Position numbers and translations under genes: made by a program
Shown: in pieces, positions 1-10,550 of the stretch
Layout: each line of letters begins with the position of its first letter
Position numbering within the stretch: the stretch's first letter is position 1
NCBI GenBank assembly: GCA_003194525.1
Contig: NBIV01000363.1
Coordinates: 1-51,303, forward strand
Reading direction: 5' to 3'
From: Gracilariopsis chorda
Lineage: Eukaryota > Rhodophyta > Florideophyceae > Gracilariales > Gracilariaceae
DNA length: 51,303 nt
The notes under the pieces: model-generated
What the model saw: only the letters and a program-made list of their open reading frames with translations
Told to the model about the DNA's origin: nothing
Databases searched by the model: none

Positions 1-3000
1 TCCGTTCGTGCGTGTCCCCCATCTCTACCACGAAAATGTCGTGTTAACAGAGATGACCTTGAAGGGTCCATCCGCCACAGGCGAGAGTTTGTGACGCTTC
101 TCCCGTTCCGGGTTGTAGTATTCCTTCCTGATGAAGACGTAGTTATTTGCCCGAATCGGGGACGGTTTCCCTCACAAGCGAGCGTCGAAATCCCGCTTGT
201 AAGCGGCTTGGGCCCGTGCAATAGACTTCCGCGCAGCGGGGAACAGCTTGGAAAGCCATTGCTTCCATTGCTGCCAGTAGATACCCACAGATGGGAAATT
301 GTCCAAGGTAGCTTGGGGTTCCAGCGCCACAGGCGGGGGTGTTCTAGATAGAACCAACTCGAATGGCGAAACTCCGGTAGTCCGGTGTACCTGCGTATTG
401 TACGCGTAGGTTACCGCATCAGCGTAGAGATCCCAATTCGTTGGGTGGTCAGCGACGTAGGAACGTAACGCCGCGAGTAACGTCCGGTTAAACCGTTCAA
501 CTTGCCCATTACACTGGGGGTGGTAGGTAGTCGTGAACAAGTTCTTGACATCCAGGATGCGACAAACATCCTGGAAGAAACTTGCTCACGAACTGCTTCC
601 CGTTGTCAGAGAGCACCTCCACAGGGGAACCGTAGACAAAAATCCAGTGCGTCACCAGAGCCTGAGCCACCGTGAGAGCGGTTATCCTCCGAAGAAGGAC
701 AGTCCGTACCAGCTTAGAAAAGCGGTCGGTGATGACAAGTAGAAACTTGTTTTCCACGTTTTGTGGTGAGTAGTGGTCCGAGAAGATCAATTGCGATAAA
801 CTCGAGTGGCGCCCTTGCGGGGAATAGTTTCATCTTCTTCGCATTTTTGCGGAGTTTGACGCGATTCTTCGCGCATTGGCTACAAAACCGCACAGTTGCG
901 TAGCAATCCACCGCCATTGCGGGCCAATAGAAATCCCTTCGCAGGGTTAGGTAGAGTTTCCTCCCACCTGGGTGACCTCCTATGGGGGCGTAGTGTGATA
1001 GATGTAACACCCGCGATTGCAGGGAATGTGGTACCACAATCTGTGGGCGGGCATCGACCTTTCTTACGAGGTAGCCTTTGTCGTTTACCCCGAAAGGGAG
1101 ATCTTCACCACCGTTGATACGGGCACGAATTCTCGTACAGAATGGGTCGCCGAATTGTTCTCGGATCATTTCTTCCGGTGATACCGGTACAAAGTTTCCC
1201 GGTAACGGGTTCTCAGATTTATCTCGCGATGCGAGTAGTTCGTCAAAATCAGCATCCTCGTCCCAGTTTTCTGGCCTAGCCTCGATGGCATATTCCGGAT
1301 CATGCGGGTCTATAGCCATGAAACATGGGACTTCATCATCCTCCGTTGGGAGTGCTTCCCCACTTGTGGGTAACCGCGACAAAGCGTCGGCCTGGGTGTT
1401 CTGCGCGCCCTTTTTATAAATGACTTGAAAGTCATATTCCGCGAGGCGGAGTCTCCAGCGCATGAGGCGTCCCGACGGGTCGGAGATATTCATCAACCAC
1501 CTCAATGAGGAATGATCCGTGTACACGGTGAAATGAATTCCCATAAGGTAGGGGCGCAGAGTGGTCATCGCCCATACGACAGCGAGGCACTCTTTCTCCG
1601 ATACGGAGTAGTTCCGCTCATGAACATTGAGCAAGCGCGACCAATAACCAATTGGATGTCGTTCCCCCTCGGGGGTGGTTTGAAAAAGAGCATACCCGAC
1701 TTGGTAGTCGCTCGAGTCCGTATCTACGGAGTATGGCAACCCAAGTTTTGGGAGATGTAGGATTGGTGCTGATGTGACAGCCTCCTTTAAGGAGTTGAAG
1801 GCTTCCGATTGCTCGGGCGTAAATGTTCCCAGTTTTGGGGGTTCCCCTTTCGCAACAACGCGTTTAGGGGCGCTGCAGTATCCGAAAAGTTCGGGATAAA
1901 CCGTCGATAGACGTTGACCAGCCCAAAAAAAAGAGCGCAGTTCCGTTTGAGTACGGGGTTCTTCCGCCTCAACGAGGGATTTGACTCGAGCTTTCTCGAT
2001 CGCTAACCGTCCAGGACGGATAAAGTGACCCAGATAGTTCACAGTATCTGTGAAAAACTCGCATTTCCTCAACTTGAGTGTAGTTCCCGCATCGCGGAGT
2101 ACGGTCAGCCCGTCTTGGACGTGAGTGAGATGGTCGTCCAACGAGTTGGAGAAGATGATAATATCATCAAGGTAGACCAGACAGCTCCGCCACTTAAAGC
2201 GGTTGAGTAGAATATCTACTGCACGCTGAAAGGTGGCGGGGGCGTTGGTTAACCCAAACGGCATCCGCTTGAAGCGGTACGTCCCAGCATGGCAGGTGAA
2301 TGCGGTTTTATCGCGATCCTCCTGTCTGACAGGTACTTGCCAATATCCCCAATGAGCATCAAGGGCCGTGAACACGGTGGCATCTCCAAGGGAGTCAATG
2401 CACTCGTCCATACGAGGGATGGGGTACGTGTCCCTGACAGTCACGGCATTGAGCCGGCGGTAGTCGACACAGAACCTCCAGGTTCCGTCGGCCTTTAAAG
2501 CCAGTACAACTGGGGATGCCCAGGGTGATTGAGCGGGCTCAATCACACCTGCGCGGAGCATCTTGTCCACTTGGGACTGCTCCTCTTCCCGAGCTTTCGG
2601 AACTGCCCTGTAAGGGGGTTGTGCAACCGGTCGCGCACCGGGGATTAAATCGATCCGGTGTTCCGTTGCATTAATCTCGCCAAGCGAGCCATCCCACATT
2701 GTGGTGAATTCCCATAACATAGTACGGAGTTTGTCGCGGTGCGACTCTGGCACGTGGCTGAAGTCCAGCGCTTCAAGTGCTTTTTCCGGATCAATCCGGT
2801 CGTTGCTCGATGGAGCATTGTCCTGTGGAACAGGTGTGGTTCGCAATTCCGAGTTACTCGGTATGTTCGACGCTGAAATAGCGGTTTACTCCCCCTCCTT
2901 AGACTTGACGTCTTCGGACGGCGGGGCGAACTACTCGGAAGAGGTGGTAACTCCGAGTACATCGGCGGCTGTCATCTTTGTTGGCAGCATTCCCATAGGA

Positions 3001-3890
3001 TGGGGGGTTACACTCCCAATTACTTGGTGTTTTACCAGATACTGAGGGTGTTTGCCAAGGTTGGCAACCAATATCTGGAGAGGAACATCCGGGGAAATGG
3101 AGACAATTCCATTAGCCAGCGCCAGCTGGGATTTCTCGTACAACGAGGCGAGGGGTTGTATAACCCGAAGACCGTGTTGACGGGAATTTACCTGCACCCA
3201 GACTTGGGACTCAGCCGGTATAGAAACCGAGGCAGCGACGCGGAGCTTGGTGGACTCGCGGGACGCGGGCGGTGGTTCCTGCGCAGCAGGGAGCGGAACT
3301 TGTTTCCGAGAGGACCGCTTTAGCGGGCGGCGAACAATCGGAACCGACGATCCGTCGTCAAGTTCTACACCCCTGAGGCGGGGCCTGATTGCGTCGACAA
3401 ATCTGTCGCAGTAATCACATCCCAGTATCACTGGTGCTGCCAATGAACGGCAAACGATGAAGTCCAACTTCACCACAGAGGTACCAAGTCTCACGACGAG
3501 ATCCACTGTGCCCACCGTTTGTAACGGATTGTTGTTCGCATCCGAAATGTCGGGGACCGCGTCAGAGCGGATACGCGACCGCACAAGCGGGGGTAACAAT
3601 GATTCCACAACAAAGTTGGGGCCTGCACCTGTATCCAGGACGGTGAGAAACCTCACCATAAAATGGCGATCAAGGCCAAGGTCGGCATAGACCTTATAAT
3701 TGCGTTTGGCCAAGACCAAGACTCTACCAGGAATCCGGGGATTTTTACTCCGTATCCACGGGCGACGCAACACACCAAGGTGCGCAGAGTCCGCGTCAGC
3801 GGTGTCTTTCCTCGAGAGGACTTTCACCGGGGAGCGAGGCGAGGACGCCTCGGGTGCCAACAGCCTCGTTCTTGAGGACGCCTCTCCCAA
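1..3890 (-). pseudogene. pol: pol of A1: protease, RT, RNase H, integrase (broken)
   Basis: Begins at ATG 3890 and stays in one frame to about 714, apart from two nonsense codons between 2931 and 2849 at positions where A3 has Glu. Protease has LDTGAGPN; reverse transcriptase has FCVDYRRLNAV and the YLDD active site; RNase H has TDSSDYQVG, SEKECLAVVWA and TDHSSLRWL; the integrase zinc domain and first Asp (FIAIDLLGP) follow. A pair of compensating frameshifts scrambles a short stretch of the connection region near 1850-1960. Further frameshifts after about 750 put the rest of the integrase core (540-172, with GQVERFNRTLL carrying the catalytic Glu) in other frames. The C-terminal chromodomain expected from A3 lies beyond the left edge. 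Confidence 0.92.
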
Positions 3891-3907
3891 AGGGGAGACT
3901 CCCTCAG

Positions 3908-6082
3908 TTAGTTTTCCGCCTTCGGCGGTGGGTTGGTTTCCTCGACAACGAGTGCTTCATCCCGTTGACGGGGGTTTCTATCCGCATAAGCGGGGGTTGC
4001 AACGGATGGTTGCGTGATCTCCCGAATCGGGGTGTATGAAGCTTGCCGCGCACTCGGGGTCTGTGGTAGGGCGTGAGAAAAGTCCGTTTTAGCACGGAGG
4101 TAGGAAGCCGTCGGGACGGAACGTTTCTCCTCTCGAGTGAGGGCCTCATAATTTGCCACCACCTTGGCCATATCCTTCAGTGAACAAATACACTGAGGAG
4201 AGGTATGGCCATGGGCATAACACAGGTGGCAAATGAGAGCCAGCACCGCGACACGCGAATTATTATTCCGAGTATCGGAGAAGCGAACCGCAGGGCGGGT
4301 GTCAGTCCATCCAGGCCGTTGATAACGAGATTGACCGTTTGAAAACGGGAGTCGTTGGGGTTGAACCCGACTGTCACCACCGTATAGAACGGGATCTTCT
4401 GTTCCCGTATCATGGGTCATCTCCGTCGTTGACGGTAAGTCACTGGTGGGTATTGACACACCATCCTCCTGCACCAAATGCACGGTATCAAATCCCTGTC
4501 CAGGGTTCCCATCCGCGGTGAGCGGGAGAGAGGAAGCTTCGCTTTCCAGCAACAACGCCTTGGCGGATTTAGACCGATTGTTCGGAGTTCTTGCACGAAG
4601 TGCATCCCCTTCCACTCGAGCGTGTTGAACCAGCTCAAGATAGGTGATTCTCCGCTTGTCCTACCGATAACGGGTAACTAAACTCCGGATTGCCGGGTCA
4701 AGACCATCAATGAACATGGTACTGCGCTCCCCAGCGGGGTATACGTTACCACATCTGTGGAAAGCCTTGTTAAGGCGCACCGAGTAATCGGTCTCGGTCT
4801 CTCCAGCACGCTGGCGTGTATCTCGCAAAGCGAGGATAGCCTGCTGAATAGCGGTGTTGGTGGCGTAGGAGCGCAGAAGATACTGCACAGCCTCCGGCCA
4901 GCAAGTAACTCCTCCCTCGGAGGCGCGAGAAGATCCTCTGACAGAGGTGTATTGGTCCTCCGCCACTCCCCGTAAGAAATACGGTAAAGCCAAATAGGCT
5001 TGTCTCTCATTCATACCGAGGATATCGGCCTCCGCTACAAAGCGGGATAGGAAATCCAGTACTAGGACTGGGTCCTCTCCAGTAAAATACTGGTTGCGGA
5101 GCGAGAGCTGCATTCGCTTAATGCATTCTCGCACCTTTCCCGTACCACGGGGCGTACGTCCAAGTGACGAGTCTTCGAGCCGGTAGTACCGGTATTATAA
5201 AAGCTTCCGGTAATCCGGGTTTGTCGGTTTCAATTCCCGGAGACCGGGGTGTCTTCTCCCCTTCCGGCAGGTTCGGACCACACCTTCCGTGGCCGATGAC
5301 CGCCTCGAGCGGGAGGAGTAGCCTCGCTTCTCGTCCTCCGAGTCGGATTCCGAGGAGCTCGAGCTAACCGAATGGTTTCGGGATGAGTCCGACGATGTCG
5401 AAGAACCGGAGTCCGAATACTTTCGGTGGTGTTTCCGTCGATGACGGCGTTTCTTTTTCCCAGCAAGCTGGTCGTTGTGCGATGCCTCGTTTACCGGATC
5501 ATCCGGGGATGGTTTGTCCATGGGGACGAACTGCTCCAGCGTCTCCAGGCGGGCACCAATCCGATCAAATCGGGCTTCAACTACTTCGATGAAGGTGGCG
5601 GGTTGTCCCAAACTCTCCAACACGGAGTTGACGTCAGACCGTAAAATACGGAGTTCCTCGGCGACGTCCTTTACGGGGGTTGCCGAGACCACCTCTTGGA
5701 GGGATTTTAGTTCCCCTACAAGGGTGTTATGGGCGGTCCACAGAGCGCGGACCTTGGATTCCAGGGAAGTCCCGTGGGGGGTGTTATCGCCCGTTCCACG
5801 GGGACTTGAAGCCACGACAGCGGGGGCAGGCCGGGGTGCCTGGGGCACTGCGGCAACAGCCGGAGTCGATGCTGCATTCCCCTGCGGGGGTGATAACGAG
5901 GGCAAAAGGAGGTTCCGGGGTTCCCGGTCGGGGGTATCATTCCGCGATGAGGCGGCGCCAGTACGGCTGGAACTTGTCCGTATAGGGATATGGGGTACGA
6001 ACCGAACTTCGGAAGTGTCCGCGTTGTCGCAGGAGCGACTACGCGTAACCACTGGCTCCGCGTCGGAGGGATTTCTCGACAT
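3908..6082 (-). pseudogene. gag: gag of A1 (two in-frame stops)
   Basis: Structural polyprotein of the retrotransposon particle. One reading frame runs from ATG 6082 to the stop at 3908 (about 724 codons), broken only by TAA at 5195-5197 and TAG at 4661-4663. The N-terminal ~290 residues are polar and probably disordered, with an RS/acidic stretch near residues 225-260. The 5134-4661 part is a capsid-like helical region. A canonical nucleocapsid zinc knuckle CX2CX4HX4C (CHLCYAHGHTSPQC) is encoded at about 4180-4228. The pol ATG follows 17 bp after the gag stop in another frame, an arrangement repeated in A3. Identification rests on position and the knuckle and is firm; the capsid boundaries are inferred. 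Confidence 0.85.
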
Positions 6083-6166
6083 GAGAAAATAACGTTACGA
6101 CGGGAAACGATCACGGAACTTCCGGTGAATGAAAACAAACCTCGTAAGAGGGAAAACAAAAACCGA

Positions 6167-6184
6167 TTCTAGGTCGGGAGACCA
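6167..6184 (-). other. Primer-binding site of A1
   Basis: Minus-strand TGGTCTCCCGACCTAGAA lies three bases inside the 5' LTR. The identical 18-mer lies two bases inside the family-B LTR at 24108-24125. It begins with TGG, the complement of a tRNA CCA end. Read as a tRNA 3' end it has C61, G72 and discriminator A73, the pattern expected of a tRNA with a C1-G72 pair such as eukaryotic tRNA-Tyr; that identity is an inference. Confidence 0.75.
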
Positions 6185-6187
6185 CTT

Positions 6188-6994
6188 TGTGGTGCAATGC
6201 CCCAAAGGCGAAAAACACCGAAAGACGTTCGGGATCTTCCTCTCACGAGGTGAACCCAGATGGGTAGAGCCCTCCCAGAGGTGTCACGGCGAAGCCAGTT
6301 TGTAAGACCAGGGACACCTGTCGCGACTCGCGCAGGCAGGTGAAGGCGAAGAATCGGTATCTGCGTGAGCGGGGTGTGATCCTCAGTAGAGGTATGTTTC
6401 CACGTAAGTGGGGAAGTGTGAGCGGATGCGCACACGAGGGCCGCGGATAGCGGGAGGTGCTACCCTAAAAAGGGGAAGAAGGAAGGACGAAGTGGGTCGC
6501 GAGAGCGACGAGCAGATACGGCAATGCCGGTGGACAAGACTCCCTATACAGGGCGAAACACCAATGCAATTGGAACAATTATACTCCCAGTGATGGGTCC
6601 CTTTAGATGTGCAAGGGGGTTAGATGTCCCGTGGTTCACGGCGTTTCCCTCCAAGGAGGAGTAGAGTACGCGCGCAAGCGGCAACAACTAGAGCCAATTC
6701 CCCAGGTTAGGGTCCCTTGTTGGGGAAGGTTTACTGGTGCGACGGCAGTGCGCCGTCGCACTAAGTACTAGCTTCCCAGAAATGGGTGTGAAAATAATAA
6801 ATAATATTAACTAAAATACTCCACATTTCGTGGCAACATCCACTACTGTGGCCAACCGCCAATTGACCCAAAACCGTGTCCCACGTGTCCATATCCACCA
6901 TAGTGGGGCGTAGTTCATATACACACTACACAACCGATAATATCGGGAAAGCGTTCAAGTACCAAGAATCCCTCCCTGAGGGCGTTGCACTTTA
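6188..6994 (-). repeat. LTR of copy A1 (5' LTR), 807 bp
   Basis: Begins TGTGGTGCAATGCC and ends GGGCGTTGCACTTTA on the plus strand, giving imperfect terminal inverted repeats. It has exactly the same length (807 bp) as the A3 LTR at 42122-42928, and two further relatives lie at 22954-23779 and in the split copy 22577-22748/33997-34631. The terminal CA seen in A3 (TTCA) is TTTA here, a single C-to-T change that would damage the integrase end. The LTR holds many short hairpins, including a 10-bp stem at 6737-6746/6752-6761. Confidence 0.9.
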
Positions 6995-7619
6995 TTTCCC
7001 AGGAAGGATGTTTGACTTGAAGTCTGCAACGACGATCGTTCCCAGCCGAAGGCCAAACGGTGTAAACTTTCACACAAATAGTATCATTGGACCTAAACTG
7101 ACGTATAATTACTCTACAACTGGAGTCCCGCACCACCATTTGAAACTGAAGTTGGGTGTTCCTGTTATGGTGATTCGAAATGTACTTCATCCGCACTTGC
7201 TGTATGGAAAGATGTTTATCGTTACCAGCAATTCTCGCAGAGTCATTTGAATTTTGGGCATTGATGAACATATTGAAACTCAGCAAAGCTTTTTACTGCA
7301 CCGCACTCACTTTTTTTTCGAGTTTGCAGATGTGAAAATCAGACTTCGACAGTTTCCCATCAGATTTGCATTTGCAGCAACTGTGCATAAAGTGCAAAAA
7401 CAGACGCTAAAGCAAATGATAATTGACTTTCGAACAAACTTTTTTTCGCCGGGTCAGTTCTATGTTGGACTTTTGCGTGTCAGGACATCTGATGATGTGT
7501 TACTGCTGCATAGTGAAGACGAGACGCCTCGAAATGCGCAGGATTTCCATCCAATGCAGGTGAGCATCAAAAACCCTGTTCTACAAGAAGTTATAGACTT
7601 TGTAGAGGGTCGTTATTAG
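6995..7619 (+). pseudogene. PIF1-like / Helitron-type helicase, C-terminal fragment
   Basis: One frame enters from the A1 LTR boundary and ends at 7619, broken by a single TGA at 7248-7250. Motifs match the C-terminal half of PIF1-family helicases: GVPHHHLKLKLGVPVMVIRN near 7120-7185, then FPIRFAFAATVHKVQKQTL (family pattern FPxRLAFAxTINKxQGQT) and FSPGQFYVGLLRVRT (family pattern FxHGQLYVALSRV). The usual Gln/Gly of the motif are Lys here and the Ser of LSRV is Leu, which fits decay. Walker A and B motifs are absent; they would lie on the far side of A1, outside the window. It may be the helicase end of a Helitron or a host PIF1 relative; there is no Rep domain in view to decide. Confidence 0.75.
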
Positions 7620-7993
7620 TTTGACATAGTTTAGTTTATGCATAAACCAATATTTGTGCAGATATCTTATGCAAAGTTGTGGCCGCGGCGCGAAGCGCCG
7701 CCTGCGGCCGAAGGCTGCTTTTTCTTGTTTCATCTAAGAATTCTTCAAATATTTTTGTTGACTTTTCCGCCTTCTCGAAGGCCTTTCCACGTGATCTTCG
7801 AAAGTTGGAGTGTTTCCTCTCTGCATTCGTGAACGATTTGGAGGAGAAGCGTTGAGTGTGGGTGTGCTGCAATTTATGAGTGTATGCAAAACATTATTGA
7901 TTGCTACTTGAATTTGTTTCAGTAAACAAATTCTAAATCCTTTATGGTGAGTTGCAACATACTGGATGAACATGAAGGCTGCGAAAGTGGTAG
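7620..7993. other. Non-coding gap with a GC-rich hairpin
   Basis: No recognisable gene. At 7681-7709 a GC-rich stem-loop has an inner stem GGCGC/GCGCC around GAA and an outer stem GGCCGC/GCGGCC with a four-base bulge. It follows the helicase stop by about 60 bp, where a Helitron 3' hairpin would lie, but no convincing CTRR end follows. Confidence 0.4.
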
Positions 7994-8321
7994 TTATGCA
8001 TTGAGGAAATCTAGTGCTTTTTCTTCTCGAACTACTTCATTCCTTGCGATGAAGTGTAGTACGTCATTGTACTCGTCGTCCATTTGGTCCCCTGCATTAC
8101 TTCCAAATTCGACACCGCCATTATTTGTAATAATATCAAGTAGTTGGGCTGCTGCTTCTCCTTCAATTTCATCTTGGTAGTTGTACACGTTCGTCATTGT
8201 TTCACCCCCAGCATCTTCGATGGTCTGCATTTGTTCATCTTGCAATACGTGTACGATATCGTAAAATTGTGTCGCGGTTACTTTGGTTTCGAATTTGTCA
8301 GAGTGGCATGAGCATCCCAAG
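7994..8321 (-). other. Acidic ORF fragment beyond the X1 hairpins
   Basis: An open stretch of about 109 codons (part of the frame 8398-7994, whose first 25 codons are hairpin sequence). It has a Cys/His cluster (CLGCSCH) and then an acidic, Asn/Gln-rich run ending DFLNA. I do not recognise it and saw no clear counterpart in X2. It may be a remnant of the X1 3' region. Confidence 0.25.
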
Positions 8322-8412
8322 CATTTCTCTCCATGTTTCAGAAAAGAACATGGAGAGAAATGAGCTAGTTGCGAAATGCGCTTGTAGTACAAGTGCATTT
8401 TGCAACTAGCTC
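8322..8412. repeat. Tandem hairpins just downstream of the X1 nuclease region
   Basis: Hairpin 1 has perfect 16-bp arms, 8322-8337 and 8347-8362, with a 9-nt loop. Hairpin 2 has 25-bp arms, 8362-8386 and 8388-8412, with two mismatches and a one-base centre. They abut at base 8362. They begin about 28 bp past the stop of the nuclease-like fragment. X2 has a perfect hairpin in the corresponding place. Confidence 0.85.
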
Positions 8413-8439
8413 CGACATTTTTTTGGCTAATGACGTCAT

Positions 8440-10106
8440 CTATTCCTCTGTTTTGAATAGTACGTAACCATTCTTATGGAAACCATTACTTTCGTCACAG
8501 CCTTTCACACTGTCTGCGGAAAGATTCTCACTGTGAGCCTTTGACCAGTACTGAAACCCCACGAATATTACTCTCTTTGCCTGCAAGAAAACATGTTGAG
8601 CAGGAGGCACTAGCTCTATGGCAGACTTAGCAATGCCAGCAATAAACCGCCTGGCATCTAACTTCCCTTCCATCGGTCCAGGGTTATGATCGCTGGTAAA
8701 CATTGACGATAGCCGCCTCTTTACCTCGTTTGCTTCGACTTGGTTTTCATTCCAACTACAATGAAAATATTTCTTCTGATTGGAGGCTACCAGCCTCCGC
8801 ACTCCGTGCTTTTCCAGATATGCTAGTAGAGTCATGACTTCAAATACCGCTGGTAGAAAATTTCTGTTGATGCTTCCAAGAATGTTTTAGTGTCTGATCC
8901 CTGCCTTAAGAAAATGTTCATGGGGTACTTAAAATGTTCCCGTAGCAAAATCACAGCCGGCTAGAACATATGCACACGTTAACATGTTCGAGTATATGGA
9001 ATATTGAGCGCGATTAGAAACCAGATTATCCATTTCGACTACGTGATTTCCAAGCAAATGTACGACCTTTTGTCTGCGCATACAAACCGCTAAGGCCAGA
9101 ATCATTGTGACGTCTGTATTCTTAGAAATGACCACAGAGCTACAATGCCTTGATCTCTGTCCTTTTCTGAAACCATCCCCCCGATTCCAACCAATGCTTT
9201 CTAGCATTGGGACAACAAGCTCTTTCAGTTATGCGATAAATCTTCGCTCAGACTCTCGGTGTATCAAAGTTACACTTCAAAGTTCCAACCCACACCGTAG
9301 AGAGAACTTGAACACACGGGTTCTTGGGATGCGCAACTGCCTGTCACTTTCAAGATTTCCGATGTTTCTGCTTTCCGTTTCACGCAAAATATCATCAACT
9401 TTCATCACACGCAATTCATCTGCTTTCAATGCTGGCATTTCGCTACCTCCCACATCTCTCAAGCAGTTTTCGCACCTACTGCTCGATCCAATTTTCGGCT
9501 TCACAGTTTTCTCTAGCATGTGCTGTTTTGTTTCAAAGTTCTTGGCAATCATGAAATCACCATCCCGTGGGTTTCCAAAGTTATCTCTCTTAATTGCCAG
9601 TTCTGGCACAAAATTATGTGGCATCTCTCCCATGCAATTAGCTGGTATGCAGAAACAGCCACCATAAAGATATATGTCAACATTCAAATCAATGTCTTTT
9701 GATACCTCTTGTGCAGCCACAACACCGCAAAACAAGTTCAGAGACCATATTGCCTCCCTGCTGCTCCTCGAGCTAATCAACGTAGACCATGGGGCAGTTA
9801 TCGGGTTCAGAAATCCAAGTCTATACAACTCTTCGTCGCCGGTAAATATGGTTCTACTGTCACCGTTGCGCGCAACATCACGCAGAGATTGCTGCCCGTG
9901 CTTCTGCGGGAGCACATGGGAGGGATAGTCAATATGTAATGCAACTGCTTCAGATGTCTACTTCTTTGCCCAGTGAACCAGGGGCGGAGAATGCGCTTCC
10001 TTTTAAAAACCGTGACATGAAACAGTGAATTTTTGCGACGACCATCTGTACCTCTTGTATAAATATGGTTCATGAGATCTACCACGAGCGAAAAGTATGG
10101 AGGCAT
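8440..10106 (-). pseudogene. X1 PIN/XPG-like nuclease region (broken)
   Basis: Fragments 10106-9807, 9915-9277, 9207-8929 and 8835-8440. The pattern KNTDVTMILALAVC, then about 40 residues, then LTCAYVLAGCDFATGTF matches the (D)TDV..L.L...ALTGCD(T/F)(T)xxF pattern of FEN1/XPG-like PIN domains found in many eukaryotic transposon proteins. The Asp of TDV and of GCD are the expected metal ligands. VVAAQEV...YLYGGCFC matches X2 AVAACEL...FLHGGCFV, and RRFIAGIAKSAIELV matches X2 RHFIADVTSTANELL. The end (QYWSKAH...GCDESNGFHKNGYV) matches X2 RYWARAC...GYDGDGGVV. At least three frameshifts separate the fragments. Nuclease assignment is by motif pattern only. Confidence 0.55.
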
Positions 10107-10550
10107 ACTGTATTCATAGTTAAAGGATACACTTCGAGAACAATTGTCTTCTATTCCAGTAGGGCATTATATATTTAGTTCTGAATCTCGTTACCCTTCC
10201 AAATATAGAGCCAGAAGTATTCTACTCTTCACTGCATGTCTTATGCCGCTGTCTGAGATTCAATATGCATCAGCAAGAGGTGGCATTAGGTATCTAGAAG
10301 CTCGCAGAACCGCACATCTCCTCCTCGCATGTTTCGCACCTTCCTTATCATTACTGGTCATCGCTGCATGCTCTGCCACGGTAAGAAACGCCATCAGTTT
10401 TGTGACGATGTTGTAGCAATCTTTAAACACCTTCTTGGGGTATTTGCTCGTCTACACTCTTGAATGAGTGCTAAACGCCTGTTGTGCATCCATTACAAAA
10501 CCTGCAGTTGGCACCCTCCACATCTTCGTCCACAACACCCTGAACCTTTT

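Larger units (their letters stand above)
1..6994 (-). mobile_element. Family-A Ty3/gypsy chromovirus copy A1 (partial, degenerate)
   Basis: LTR retrotransposon read right to left. From the 5' end: LTR, primer-binding site, gag with a CCHC knuckle, protease, reverse transcriptase, RNase H, then an integrase that runs off the window at base 1. Order PR-RT-RH-IN is that of Ty3/gypsy. Gag and pol carry several nonsense codons and frameshifts, so the copy is dead. It is closely similar to copy A3 at the right end of the window, in the same orientation, but the two are separate insertions because A1 continues leftwards. The five bases outside the 5' LTR (6995-6999, TTTCC) would be one half of the target-site duplication; the other half is outside the window. 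Confidence 0.93.

Noticed and set aside
5475..6092. A 205-codon plus-strand ORF opposite the gag of A1
   Set aside because: It is the mirror of gag codons, is not open in the homologous part of other copies as far as visible, and lacks protein-like features; unlike the antisense gene near the 3' LTR.
6167..6187. A tRNA gene near the A1 LTR
   Set aside because: Only the 18-nt complement of a tRNA 3' end is present, identical in element B; it is a primer-binding site.
7681..7740. Helitron 3' end (hairpin plus CTRR)
   Set aside because: The hairpin is convincing, but no CTRR followed by T occurs at the right distance.
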